Below are positions 21,801-32,214 of a stretch of DNA of 64,000 nt, piece after piece (the stretch's first letter is position 1; each line of letters starts with the position of its first letter). Source of the stretch: Chrysopilus asiliformis (lineage: Eukaryota; Arthropoda; Insecta; Diptera; Rhagionidae). The translations under genes and the position numbers were made by a program. A model generated the notes under the pieces. That model did not search any database. It worked only from the letters and a program-made list of their open reading frames with translations, and was not told the DNA's origin. The stretch lies in assembly GCA_964034945.1 (NCBI GenBank), contig OZ035960.1, forward strand, positions 28,755,487 to 28,819,486, read 5' to 3'.

Positions 21801-22329
21801 TGATTGACACACCGGCAATCTCAACCTTTGCATAAGGGCGTAAATCTGTTAAAGTGGCCAAAGATGAACTAGATATAGACCAACGTACTGCTTTTCTATC
21901 GCGAAATCGTTGCCTAGCTCTGAGAATTTTTTTCGACGGAGTCTTATTGTAGTTTACCGGAAAGAATACACTGTTATTACTAAAAATTTCTTGGCGTTTA
22001 GCTAAATATTCTCTAAGTCGTATATGATATGGTTTTATAATTTTAACGTTAGTATTAGAATTAGTATCTATAGTTGCATAATGAGTAGGTTTTAAGATAG
22101 AAATAGGTTTAGATATACTATTAGGTAATTCTTCAGATGTTGAAACATTTAAGTTCGTGAAAGCAGAGTTTTTGATTTCTTCTCTGGGAGAAGTTGGTTG
22201 GAACGCAACTTGTCTCCCGGATTCGTTGCGTCCCGATTCATGTTTAAATGACAGCGGCGACAGTCTCGGCTGGTGACATTCTCCATTCCGCACCTGTAGC
22301 AGAAGAGATGGCGCTGGGTTGAAGGACAA
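18898..22329 (-). CDS. pol: Gypsy Pol polyprotein: protease, RT, RNase H, integrase
   Basis: The frame has 1143 codons. Aspartic protease 'LLDSGAN' lies near residue 180, reverse transcriptase near 330-560 with catalytic YLDD near 475, and RNase H near 615-735 ('CDASSVGIGAVL', 'TDHASLKWL'). Integrase follows with an HHCC finger near 820-865 and a core with D ('MDFLGP'), D ('HTDNGKQF') and E ('SNASERVN'), 34 residues between the last two by my count. It overlaps gag by 181 nt in the -1 frame, so it is probably made by frameshifting rather than from its own ATG. A TAG at 18898-18900 stops the frame about 20 codons before a second in-frame stop at 18835-18837; the skipped codons still look coding, so the C-terminus is clipped by a point mutation or is polymorphic. 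Confidence 0.9.
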   Translation of the reverse strand: MSFNPAPSLLLQVRNGECHQPRLSPLSFKHESGRNESGRQVAFQPTSPREEIKNSAFTNLNVSTSEELPNSISKPISILKPTHYATIDTNSNTNVKIIKPYHIRLREYLAKRQEIFSNNSVFFPVNYNKTPSKKILRARQRFRDRKAVRWSISSSSLATLTDLRPYAKVEIAGVSIMGLLDSGANITCLGKGCLELVKQLKLEVFPYKSQIRTADGKGQIIVGQVRVPVKYQSCTETVTIFLVPSLEQVLYLGTDFWQLFRIAPHLISSLDITKNDCNQHDLTLEQQHQLDLAKDRFMCSNKYGLGRTHLEEHIIDTGDAVPVKQRHYPVSPAVQSPLYEEVDRMLRLGVIEESDSPWSSPVVLVRKPGKNRLCLDSRKVNKLTVKDAYPLPHIEGLLSRLQDTMFISSIDLNDAFWQIPLERQSRAKTAFTIPGKPLYQFTVMAFGLCNSPQRLCRLMDKVIPSRLRDKVFVYLDDLLIVSAHFDEHIRLLNEVADCLRSANLTINLAKSKFCFRELKYLGFIVGGGNLKTDPDKISAITDFPVPSTVRQMRRFLGMSGWYRKFVKDYATISAPLTETLKKSTKFRITEEARASFEKLKEALTTSPILTHPDFSRHFYIQCDASSVGIGAVLFQLDDNNQERVIAYVSKKLNKAQTNYSVTERECLAAITAVEKFRQYVEGMPFTIITDHASLKWLMGLKDLSGRLARWSLKLQSFSFTIEHRKGAKNIVPDTLSRVMMEEISLDDNIISVDLDSEEFKSSEYTDLIKVISLNQDFQPDLKIIDGYVYKRTMPCDSDPLTEEHAWKLWIPSSLTQNLVSRAHQSRQAAHGGIAKTLKRLREFYFWPNMASQVRDYVRCCDSCKECKSNNTILRPPMGSETVTERPFQKIYMDFLGPYPRSKLGNCYIFVVLDHFSKFVFLKPLRQANSSSIIKYLDVEIFKKFGVPEIVHTDNGKQFISREFQTFLNNFGVKHLKTAYYAPQSNASERVNRSVLAAIRSCLKGNQKNWDAGLSDIECALRTSYHSAIGTTPYFALFGLNMQTHASNYRIGRKLGMLADPDFNNIPKQHHLELIRNKIKEALHLAYEKGAKHYNLRSRNHVYTPGQMIFRRNFVLSDKSKHINAKLCPKFVPGKILRQIGKNM

Positions 22330-23978
22330 TCGTAAAATGTATGGCCCGTGGCCTTACAGTTCCAACATACCAAACCAGATTTGTTAGATTGTACTCCAGC
22401 TTGAGGATTTGTAGTCCCTTGGTGCCGTACCGCTTCTATGAATTTTTCTTCATTCCACTGATCCGAATCAAATCCGTTTCCATCTAATTCGTTTACCTTA
22501 CGTGTAGGTGGAATATTTCTCATTCGAGAAAAGTCTTGACTTCCAAAAGAATATTCCGCAGTTCGACACGCATCTCGAAGATGCTCGAGGGTATAAATAG
22601 TCATTGGGTAAACGTAATGAGTTAAATATGGTTTTATATTTTGTTTCACCAAGTTTATTAAATCATGTTCAGGCAAAGGAGCTCTCATTTTATTGCGTAG
22701 GTTGGTAATTTCCTCAAAGTAATCATCGAAGGTTTCGTTCGACTTCTGTTTCCGTTCCAGAATCTTATGAATAAGCACTAGATCCGTTTCCGAAGTTTTA
22801 AATTGTCGGAAAAGTGCCAAGCGCAGTTCCGGCCACTTCAGATTAGGGGTCTGTCTCCGATATTGCCACAACCATTTTTTTGCATTTCCGTTCAACAGTA
22901 ATTGAAAGTTTTTAAGAATATCAGGCCAGGGAGTTTGTTGATGAGCTTGCATATACTCCACCTGGAAAATGAAATCTTCGATTGTCATTGATTTTGGCGT
23001 ACCATCATAGCATATGCCCCATTTGTTTAGGTCAAATCTAAGTGGAATCTTCATTGGATATTGATAAGAAAAATTTGGCTGACTTAGCGGTGGTAGTAAA
23101 GGCATATGATACTGTGGTGGAAAAGAATTTTGGTTATGACTTTGAAATGAAGATGATGGTATTGACATTTCATTTTGAAACTGAGGCAGATTATGAGACT
23201 GACCTGAAATCGTAGATGGAACTGACGATTGAATACCTTGATTTTGAAATACAGGTGTGTTTCGAGTCTCATATGGCATTTTAATTTGATTTTGAACTTG
23301 AACAGCATGTGAGGATTGCTCTAACTGTTGACGAACTAAGTTCTGAAATTGCTCAATTTGGGCTAGAAAACTAGGGTACAACATATTAGTAATAATATTT
23401 TGATCCCCTTGACTTGGTAACAGCGGAACATTATTATTGAGAATAGGGATTTGCATCGTCGCCGATGAAGCAATCGCTTCATTATTGCTGGGGATACTAT
23501 TCGCTGTTTGCAAATCTGAAATCGGAAAAGAAGTTCCACTACTTAGCTCCGTATTAGCTTCTTGGTTGTCTGGGAGTTCCTTTGAAACTGATATAGAAGT
23601 TGACGGTCGTAGGGAAAGTAATTGGGCTTGCAAAGTTGCAATTACTTCTTCTAGATGTTGTAGGTGTATCGTTTGATTCCCTAAAGTTCTGGTATCTTGT
23701 GCACCATCACCCGTTCGAGCAGTTTCTCTTCCTGCGGTATCACCTAGTGATGCTACACGAACAGGTGAGACCGTATTGCTCCTAGGTTGACTTGGAGGAT
23801 TATCTTGTGGAACACTCAAGTTAGACGAGTTGCCGTCGGGTGGAGGGGTTCTAAACATTATGGGATCTATATTTAATACTCTGCAAAATGAATCAGTTAA
23901 TATACGGTTCTCGTCAAAAGAAAGGTTTCGTCTATCTTTTACAGCGGCCTTATAAAGATGAAATAAATATTCGTTCAT
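22149..23978 (-). CDS. gag: Gypsy Gag protein
   Basis: The frame has 609 codons, with the ATG at 23978. The N-terminal part is Gln/Ser/Pro-rich and looks disordered. Residues about 320-480 resemble the retrotransposon Gag capsid fold ('LNGNAKKWLWQYR', 'FRQFKTSETDLVLIHKILERK' in two parts). Near 535-570 are two zinc-knuckle-like motifs: CWNCKATGHTFYDC is a proper CCHC, while CYRCGMENVTSRDC has Val where His is expected. Gag would assemble virus-like particles in the cytoplasm and package element RNA. It ends inside the pol overlap. Confidence 0.88.
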   Translation of the reverse strand: MNEYLFHLYKAAVKDRRNLSFDENRILTDSFCRVLNIDPIMFRTPPPDGNSSNLSVPQDNPPSQPRSNTVSPVRVASLGDTAGRETARTGDGAQDTRTLGNQTIHLQHLEEVIATLQAQLLSLRPSTSISVSKELPDNQEANTELSSGTSFPISDLQTANSIPSNNEAIASSATMQIPILNNNVPLLPSQGDQNIITNMLYPSFLAQIEQFQNLVRQQLEQSSHAVQVQNQIKMPYETRNTPVFQNQGIQSSVPSTISGQSHNLPQFQNEMSIPSSSFQSHNQNSFPPQYHMPLLPPLSQPNFSYQYPMKIPLRFDLNKWGICYDGTPKSMTIEDFIFQVEYMQAHQQTPWPDILKNFQLLLNGNAKKWLWQYRRQTPNLKWPELRLALFRQFKTSETDLVLIHKILERKQKSNETFDDYFEEITNLRNKMRAPLPEHDLINLVKQNIKPYLTHYVYPMTIYTLEHLRDACRTAEYSFGSQDFSRMRNIPPTRKVNELDGNGFDSDQWNEEKFIEAVRHQGTTNPQAGVQSNKSGLVCWNCKATGHTFYDCPSTQRHLFCYRCGMENVTSRDCRRCHLNMNRDATNPGDKLRSNQLLPEKKSKTLLSRT

Positions 23979-24167
23979 GCCCTAAGGCAATTACTTAAAA
24001 AAATTGTTTCTGCTCAACCAGATCCGATATTACAATCCGCAATGCACAATCAGCTTCGATCGTGTATGATTAATTATGATCAAACTAGGGTATAAGTATT
24101 TTATGGACAATACCTTACGGAATACGAGTAGGTAATAACTAATAATAATTATAGGTAATAATAAATA

Positions 24168-25025
24168 CACTCTAATTGATTTCTGTTGGATTTCACTACA
24201 TTTAATGTAGGAATCTGGGTTTCCTACATTAAATGTAGTGATTTCACACTTAAGTGTGATTGGAAAATAGAGCGTGAATTCACACAAAAATCAGCGTGAA
24301 TTCCAACAAAATATGAAGTGATTTCACACAAAAAATCAACAAAATAATAGTGAATTCACACAAAATGTGTGCGATTTCACATTAAATGTGTGCGATTTCA
24401 CACAAAATGTGTGCGATTTCACACAAAATGTGTGCGATTTCACACAAAATGTGTGCGATTTCACTAAAAAGCTTTTATTAAAATCTATAAAAAGCTTTTA
24501 TTAAAAAAATGTACTGAAAAGAAAAAAAAATATTTTGAGCACCGTGTAAATAAAAGCGAGATAAAAGCATAAAAATGAAATAAATTAAATATTTATACCG
24601 AAAACCCTTAAATGAGTTTTTGTCCGAAAAACTTGAGGAAAAGGTTGACACTTAAACGTTTTTAAAAACACTTCTTACTGTTTTTTAAATTCTAACAGGT
24701 CTTACCCTTCAAAACTGTCAATTAAGAATGATCAAAAGCTGGTTTTTTACTATTAAAGATGACGGTTTTCACTCAGAATTTGTAGTGAAATCACACTGCT
24801 GTTGGATTTTACTATCTGCTGTGACGTATTTCACTTCCATTGTGTGAAATCACACAAATTCCATATTCTCTTGTTGGAAATCACACAAATTTTGTAGTGA
24901 AATCACTCAAAAATAGAGATTTCACGCGAATGTTGGAAATCACACATCAAAAGTGTGAAAATACTACAAAAAATGAGTTTTTTGCAACAAAATTTAGTGT
25001 GAATTCACACAAACCATTTAGAGTG
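24168..25025. mobile_element. 858-bp TIR element nested in the gypsy leader, TA target
   Basis: TA at 24166-24167 and 25026-25027 flanks inverted ends CACTCTAA. The body is saturated with 'gtgtgaaatcacac'-type palindromic blocks. It holds a 20-bp-arm hairpin (24194-24213 with 24221-24240) and a 21-bp tandem repeat (24361-24466). Its TA target fits a Tc1/mariner-type MITE, but the family is unknown. No coding sequence. Confidence 0.65.
24361..24466 (+). repeat. 21-bp tandem repeat, about 5 units
   Basis: The unit is 'aaaatgtgtgcgatttcacac' with minor variation at the ends. It lies within the nested element; each unit carries half of a GTGTGA/TCACAC palindrome. Confidence 0.9.
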
Positions 25026-25729
25026 TAGGTATAACTGTTAATTTTTGTTTGACAATCTAACTATATTCATATATTGTGGTGGCTGTGAAGATAATAGAGA
25101 AGAACCTTATACTTGGCATAATTAGCTTGATGACTGAAAGATTTTAGTTGGGGGAAAAAAAAACTTTACTTACTTATGTCTCTAGCATTTCGATATGACA
25201 GCGCGAAACAAAAAATAATGTCTATTGCTTCGGGAAACATATCCAAACTCTAAAAGACTTCATTGCTTGATACGTTAAAAATACTTTAAACCAATGTTTG
25301 CAATATTTCGGCAAGCGAATAGTTTTGCTACAAGCTATACTCCTTCGCGACTCAAAATAAAGCTGGACAATGTTCAAGTTTATTGTATACTCCTTATGCT
25401 TTGTTTCTACATAAGTACTTTCGATCTTGTTTCGTCTTTAACATCAAAGCAATGAAATTTATTTTGATTATGCTTTCTCACATCGAATGCGCATAGCAGC
25501 TGATAGCATTATGTCGAAACTTTATGCTTCAGGACCTTGATGTGCAATGGTCCTAAAAGATCACAGAATCCAAGTATCAAAAGAAAAGAGAGAGGGAAAA
25601 AAATTTGGAAAGTGATAAAATTCATTTGAAATTTAGGAAATATGGGTTTGTATCTATATTGAAATAACTAAATCTTATGGATATAGTCTAATAGCAGCAG
25701 GCCTCGTCCGTGAAGGAGTTGACCTGAAT

Positions 25730-25747
25730 GCTCAACGTTGGGCGCCA
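25730..25747 (-). promoter_or_regulatory. Primer-binding site, tRNA-Lys type
   Basis: On the minus strand, 4 nt (AAAA) after the 5' LTR, the sequence is TGGCGCCCAACGTTGAGC. Its first 13 bases match the Lys-type primer-binding site TGGCGCCCAACGT known from many retroelements, so a tRNA-Lys probably primes minus-strand DNA. Confidence 0.8.
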
Positions 25748-25751
25748 TTTT

Positions 25752-28130
25752 TGTAGCAGCAGTTTCGATCGGTCTCATAGATCGATGTTTACGAATGGTG
25801 GTTGTCAGCTAAAGGCGGGGTAGGCATGCTCGTGATCTTGCGGCTCAGCTCGCCGGATTGGGGTGTGGTTCTTGCCTTAGCTAACGTCCTCTAAACTTGC
25901 CACAAAAAAAAATACATGCCTGAAGGGGATGCGGGGGATTTCTCTCTTTTTTTTCTAATCAAATAGGGATAAGGACGGGATAGATAGGACTCAGGAAGAA
26001 ACTTGTCATCAAGCGATGCTCACTCTATACTAACTCATGGTTAGTGTAATGATCGAGATAATCGGAATTATGTATAAGATAATTCATCCTCTTTCTCTCC
26101 ACAGCCAGCCACAAAAGAAACGAGATTCACTGCATAATGTAATATATTATAACCGTTTTAAATACCATTGAACATTATTTTAATCATCTATATTAAGTAG
26201 TTAAGCACTAATTTAATCTTTTATATTCTTAAGCTTAGACATTTAAGTTAATTTTATAATATTTATATAACATGCATTTATAGTTTGTATAATAATGATA
26301 ATAAGAAAAATAATTATATGATTAGGGTTAACATTAGGCTAGTTTTCTAAAACCACTGCAGCCACTTGAAATTAATAGGACCAGTGTAAATTTTCCTATT
26401 TATAAAAACAAAATTCGAAACAAACAAATTCCCTAGGAGTATTTGGGCCCAAATATGTTCGCTAGCTTAGGGATTTTAAGGGTTTAATACACCTTGCGCG
26501 AATAAACGAGCGTATAAGTAAGTGGCGACAGATTACAATAATAGAATACACACAAATTAAACTTTACACTATTTAAATAAGTTAATTTTAAATTCCAAAA
26601 TTATTTAAAAAAAATTTAATATATTATTAATTTAGAAATCCTAATCTTAATCTTAGCGATAACTGGAATTGAAGAACGGTTGTTCCCGGAACGGTTATTA
26701 TGAACATGTGGTTTTCTTCCCCAAAAATTTTGAATTTAGTTTATTTCAACTTAGTTTATTTTAATTTTTATCTAATTTACAATCTAGCATTAAGATTTTA
26801 TGCAGATATCTCAAAAGGTTGTACTTTATTTAAATTTTTATTTCGTTTAACCTTATTTTATATTTTAAATGGGGAAAGACTGAAGAGGTTACGTTTTTTT
26901 TTTTCTTCCACGCGGATATCAGAACTGCACTAAATATGTAAAATTTCACTAATTTTAGCCCGATCGTCTTGTTTTTAATAAATTAGAAAGACCTTACTTG
27001 AGTAAATTTTTATGTTTTTTCCTACGTAGTTTTTGATTTCAGCTGCAGACGTTCGACCATGGAAAATATGATTCGGTATTATTTCCTTCTCAGCGTCCTT
27101 AAAATTTTTCAGGAACCAATATCGTCAGGAACCGCTGATTCTTGAAATTCAGAAGGATGATTCTGGAAACTGACTTTTCCTCTATTTTTCCCGAAACTAC
27201 AGGCCGGAACCTTTCCGGTTCACCACGCGGTGAAATTTAGCTCAAGAAATTCCTGGCTATTTTCCTTTCTTTCAGCTAAAAAGGTTAGTCCGACTTGAGA
27301 CTATTCTAATTACCAAAATTAATTGAAAATTAAACTTACTCTTTCCCCTGAACTGCCTAGATTTAAATTTTAGATAATTTATCCTATATTGGTTCTGGAT
27401 TGTACTCTAACTAAAAATGTGTCTATCTGACACTAAGTTAAAATGTCTAATGTGGAAACCGGATAGAGATTTACAATAAGAAATGGGTGTAAGTGGGTGT
27501 ATGTGAGTCAAATTCGTTAATTTTTAATATGACTTAATCAAATATTATCGTATCATCAGTGGTATCATATTTAAAAATCGAATTGAAAACTTGCGAATTT
27601 TTTGATACATTTAACTGATGATTTCCGATAATTATTTGTGTAAAATTGATCGGTAATAAAGTCATCATGGGAAAGTACTTTCTTTGCACATACTACGACT
27701 AACAACTTTTTCTTTTAGAAATACAAGTTGCATGTTATACAATTGATGTAGGAGTAAGTAAAACAAACAACCACTAATTGAAATTATCAATATGGCTGAT
27801 TATAACTCTCTTCCCGAATGACCAACTCAATAACAGCTATCGCAGATGATAGTGTAATTGTTTGTGCTGAGATTTATATGTCGAACATGAACGTTTGTTT
27901 GTTTGATCTGTTTGGTCCAACTTGGTTGAACATTTTACTCTCTACGTCATGTTGATATTCTTTTGTTTGTTATTTTCTTTTTCCTTTCGGTCTTTAATAG
28001 GTATGAACAGCTGATCGGATGGTCAATCGAATAAATTAAACAGTAATAAAATGGACAGAGTTTTTTTTTTGTATTGAATAACAAAATTTTGAAATCAAAA
28101 ATTGTTTTGATTTTCCAGGCGGCGGTAACA
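25752..28130 (-). repeat. 5' LTR of the gypsy element, 2379 bp
   Basis: Same sequence as 16243-18608 plus a 13-bp insertion near 26230 ('aagcttagacatt' region). It should carry the element's promoter and polyadenylation signals, but I could not place them. The 13-bp difference must postdate integration or reflect template switching. Confidence 0.93.
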
Positions 28131-28134
28131 GTTT

Positions 28135-28580
28135 TCAACTTCTAACACCAGATTAGTGATCAGCGACCCCGAAAACCCCTGGGTTGACACTTTTCAGCCT
28201 CCTAATAAGCAGGATTCATGGCGAAAATCATGGTTTTAAAACACCCAAACCCTACTTCCCCTGTTCACCCTCTTAGCGGAGAAAATTTCGAAAAACCCCG
28301 CCTTAGTAAGCGCTTCCTTTTCAGCGAAAGGATTGAGCTAGTGGGTTGAAACTTTGTATAGATAGTTGCGTTTGTCGTAAATGGCGAGGCCAAGTTCTTG
28401 AACGGGCAAAATCGGAACATTCTGTCCCTCCTCTCCAATACAAATGAAACAGTTTTTTTTGCATTTTGGTGAAATGTTTTTAGAATAGGATTTTACATAA
28501 CCGTTCCCTACATCAAAATCCAATCGGACCACAACTTTCCCGCTGTCTGACAAATGGTTTTTTTTTGACGCTATATTATA
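28135..28580 (+). repeat. Repeat family E remainder and 5'-truncated Helentron-like copy
   Basis: 28135-28200 continues the repeat broken by the gypsy element. From about 28325 'cgaaaggattgagctag...gcgaggccaagttcttgaac' matches the middle of the Helentron-like family. The 5' end and microsatellite are missing. Confidence 0.55.
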
Positions 28581-28589
28581 CACATATAG

Positions 28590-29600
28590 GAGTATATTTG
28601 ATTTAATATACCGTTTGTAACGCATCGAACCAATCAGCGGACACAAAAATGAACTACACCATGGTGTTAGGGATGACAAAAGATTTTGATTTTCGCATGT
28701 CCGTCTGTCCGTCTGTCCATCTGTGGACACACAGCCCTATTCCCGTAACCGGCGGGACGTGTACGCTGCGGGATTTGGCGTTTCCCGCAGAAAATTTGCA
28801 TTCTGATAAACGCAATTGTCCCGGCGTGTGCCGTGGTGCTGAAAACGTTTTACTTTCGGTATTACACTAAACGCACCCGCGAATGTTTTGACTTTTCCAT
28901 ACATTTATTTCCCGCGAGTAAATCGTTGCGGGACCAATCAATTAAATAGAAAGTTTGAATAAAAATGTGAATTTTATTTATACATTCAATGAATTTTAAC
29001 TAAATATAAGTTTTGAAGGTCAGGAAAAACTAACTAGACGCAGTACAATCATTTAATTGAACAAATAAAACTTCATGCGTATCAAATCAGCAAAACTGAC
29101 AAAATAGTCAGCGCGGGGCTAAATAAAACTGCGTTTCTACGTCTACTAGAATAAGAAAATTTTATTCGATCGCGATAAAACTTGCGTGGCGTATACACGT
29201 CCCGGGAATAGGGCGGGAATAGGGCTGATCTTTCGAGAGGATTGAGCTAGAGACTTGCAATTTTGTATAGTTAAATTTGTTACGTTTTAGTAAATGTCTT
29301 GAACGGGCCAAATTGGATCATTCCTTCCCCCTCTTCCATGCAAACGAAACAGTTTTTTGCAATTTTCTCGAAAACGGTGAGTTGTACTGGAAAATTTCTT
29401 AAGACGAAATGTGTTTAGAACATTATTTCACATAACCGTTCCATACATCAAAATCCAATCGGAACACTCCTTTCCCCCTCTCCTATACAAATGGATTTTT
29501 TTTAAATAAAAAATTTTTGCGTCACTAAGTAAATGAAGTATTTGACGATTGCCCCTAGAAACTAAAACTTTTCTTACGTTTTATTTTATTTTTGTTAACA
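28590..29600 (+). mobile_element. Helentron-like copy 4, split by a 496-bp insertion
   Basis: The 5' half ('accgtttgtaacgcatcgaa', 'catgtccgtctgtccgtctg') runs to 28731. The 3' half ('gaggattgagctagagactt', 'acatcaaaatccaatcgg', ending 'aaaacttttcttacgtttta') runs 29228-29600. This is a diverged subfamily shared with 41270-41960. Confidence 0.6.
28732..29227. mobile_element. 496-bp TIR element inside Helentron-like copy 4
   Basis: Ends CAGCCCTATTCCCG and CGGGAATAGGGCTG are perfect inverted repeats. Subterminal 'gggacgtgta(ta)cgc' is also inverted between the ends. Position and orientation interrupt a Helentron copy. I saw no clean target duplication and no coding sequence. The ends loosely recall hAT or P elements; family unresolved. 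Confidence 0.65.
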
Positions 29601-29627
29601 ATGCGAAATTTTCTGGATATTTTTATG

Positions 29628-30145
29628 GCGTTTTCGACTGGCATGCTCTTTTTGCTCTGAAGTTGCTCTAAATTTGCTCACTCTGAGATCTTGTGTTCGA
29701 CTGAGATTTTTTGATCGCTCGAAAAAGAGTTACGTGTTCGAGTGACGCAAGTACTCCGTATGCGAGCACTAAAAGAGCATTTTTCGAGCAAGTTTGTGAT
29801 CTGCCTAATGTAGTCAGATTTGAGTTGCTCTTTTGAGGTTAAGGCTAACAAAATCGTGTGGAATCGTAAATGGAAGATATTTATGATTTTGATTTCTTGG
29901 ATTCTTCTTTATCTAGTGAAGAAGAATTTCATTTGGTCAGAAATATATTAGTGCAGTGTCAACTTAAGGGGAATATATCAAAATTAATTTTAATTTGTTT
30001 TATGCTTCTTCTTGTTCTTTGAGAAATGCTCGACTCCCAAGCAGAGGTGCTCGAAATCTACTCGAGATCTGCTCGAAATACCTTGCTCTAAACTGGGGTA
30101 GAGCGTGCTCTGAATCTGCCCTGAATCTGCCAGTCGAAAACGTCA
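29628..30145. mobile_element. PIF/Harbinger-type MITE, 518 bp, TTA target
   Basis: TTA at 29625-29627 and 30146-30148 flanks ends TGGCGTTTTCGACTGGCA and, inverted, TGACGTTTTCGACTGGCA. A 3-bp TWA duplication is diagnostic of PIF/Harbinger. The interior is rich in GAGCA/TGCTC motifs. Confidence 0.75.
29870..30022 (+). pseudogene. 50-codon ORF in the Harbinger MITE, HARBI1-like start
   Basis: The frame begins 'MEDIYDFDFLDSSLSSEEEF', an acidic Ser/Glu-rich start like many HARBI1-type transposases, then runs into hydrophobic residues and stops. It is probably the 5' stump of a transposase gene left after internal deletion (inference). No catalytic residue remains. Confidence 0.4.
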
Positions 30146-30148
30146 TTA

Positions 30149-32210
30149 GACTCTTCAGCACAATTTTTCGAGTAATAAAACAACAAAACCGACCCTTATA
30201 TGGTTACCACAACCAGGAATTTATTAACTGTGAATTTCTCTATATTTTTTTAATACCAACATTAATATTATTTCAAAAATTGCAACATCAAAAGTTTTTT
30301 GATGAATAACAACACACATGATGATACTTTCTATGACATTGCTTAATTTATTAAAAATTTCATTTTGATTGAATATAATCCCGTTTAATCTCGTGTAAAC
30401 CACAATTTTTTTTTAACTCCATTCATTTTTATGCAAAACCTCATATTTAAAATGTACTATTTCAAGTTTCATCATGGGAAATTCACATAGGTAGCAAAGG
30501 AAAAAACATGAAATAACATTCCCATCAACTTATGTTCATAAGGAAAAATACACTGTGAATGTAGATGCTCTATCCAATGTGTCTTCGTCCAGACATTATT
30601 ATCCCTGAATACCCTGGGGATATTTCATTTTCCGGACATGTTTATTCAGATTTCAGGTCTTTCATCCTTCTTTTAGCAATCACCAGTACCACAATTATTC
30701 GCCCACAAGCATGTAGATCAATGATTTCTACTTCTTTATCAGTATATTAGTGTATATACTAAGAAGTAGGTACTATTCAGTTCATATTGAATTTCTTAAG
30801 TTGAAACGTAATACTATCCTCGTGCAAATCTCGTTTATCATTTTTTACCGCATTTGCGAATTGAATCATTGAGGGCATTTTCATCTCTGGCCCGAAGGAT
30901 CTGATTTGAATCAAGTCTATTTTATGTGAAAATGTTGCTGGAACAGATGAAAAGCTGTGAAACGCAAAATATAGCGATATTGTGCCAAAAGGCGCCAAAG
31001 AAAATGGTGTAGAAAATTAAAGCCTTGAAAATCCATTACAGAAGATGAAGGAAACAATAAAGTCATCGACATTATTCAATAGCATCACCACAGGTACCTA
31101 CTGCAAGAGACATTTACCCACAGACGTAGTCGGCGTCGATTATGACGATGATAGTAAAATTATTTTAATGTAATAAAAATATTTAAAAAGAAACACCCAC
31201 GTGTGTGTGTGTGAAGAAAATGTCCTTTATAGTATATCTTAAATACTCTCTATATTGAAAAATACAAGGCGAATATAAATAAATAAGTAAGAAAGTTGGA
31301 GAGCACTTCCGACAGTCGAGGGTTTCGACTTTGTCGTCTTTAAGGGCGCACTTTGTAATACGATGACAGCCGCTTGATACTCTAACAGACTAGGATTTTC
31401 CTGTTAAAACGGAAGATTTATTATGCTACGCACGACTGATGGTGCTTTAAGCGATGGTAAAATTTAAATTTTCTTTTAAGAGCTCCTCCTGTAACTATAC
31501 CGATATTATTCTCCTCAAGACGCCGGTGTCGGTGGTAATGGCGATGGCACATTGACTGAACAGAACACTAGCATCTCTTTTATATGCTACTACTGGTAGT
31601 GATGATGATGATAGCCATATGTACATTTGCAAATATGTATATATAAAACTGTTTATTCGTATTCAAAAATATACGTGTAAAATATAGATGAGCAAGGATT
31701 TTCCACTTTGTAGAGCAAAAGGGAAAAAGAGGAAAATTGAACACGTAAAATATACAATGTAAACTGAAGAAAGGTTTATTTTCTGTTTGTTGCAAAATGT
31801 GATACAACGAAAATATGTTGCTCAGCTACGTGCACTTTTATAAAAATACATCTTAACCATTTTTATTCACCCCATGAGGCCCCACTTGGACTTGTAACCC
31901 ATCAAAATGCGAGGAATACATTCATCACCATTTCCAAACGAAAGTAAACAAATATATAGTAACTTTTAGAAAAAGTAAACTTTGCGATCGGGAATGTTTT
32001 TCGAAACCTTAACAATTTGCATCAGTTTTAAATCAATCTTAAGCAAACTTCTAGCTCAGTTTTTATGTGATTTTTTGAATATCTAAATCAATCTATAAAA
32101 GTTTTTGTTTGCAATTTGATATACTTAATCAATTTGCTAAGATTATTTTTATCAAGTAAATGTTTACAGCTTCAAGCTTAAAAAAAACAAAAAAAAAAAT
32201 AAGTTTTTAT
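30149..32210. other. No recognised feature
   Basis: About 2 kb of AT-rich sequence. Short open frames (30565-30750, 30777-30998, 31580-31807) have no motif. A (GT)n tract lies near 31201-31213. Confidence 0.4.
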
Positions 32211-32214
32211 TTAA

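Larger units (their letters stand above)
23979..25751 (-). other. Gypsy leader region, interrupted by a nested element
   Basis: About 1.77 kb between gag and the primer-binding site. Roughly half (24168-25025) is a separate inserted element, leaving about 0.9 kb of original leader with no ORF I support. Confidence 0.7.
16243..28130 (-). mobile_element. Ty3/gypsy LTR retrotransposon, nearly intact, 11.9 kb
   Basis: Bounded by two almost identical LTRs and a 4-bp target duplication GTTT (16239-16242 and 28131-28134). On the minus strand the order is 5' LTR (28130-25752), primer-binding site, leader, gag, pol, short 3' region and 3' LTR (18608-16243). Domain order PR-RT-RH-IN is that of Ty3/gypsy. 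There is no env-like ORF between pol and the LTR. The integrase '(P)QSNASERVNRS' block suggests an mdg3/blastopia-like lineage (inference). Only one substitution and one 13-bp indel between LTRs were found by eye, so insertion is recent. Confidence 0.93.
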
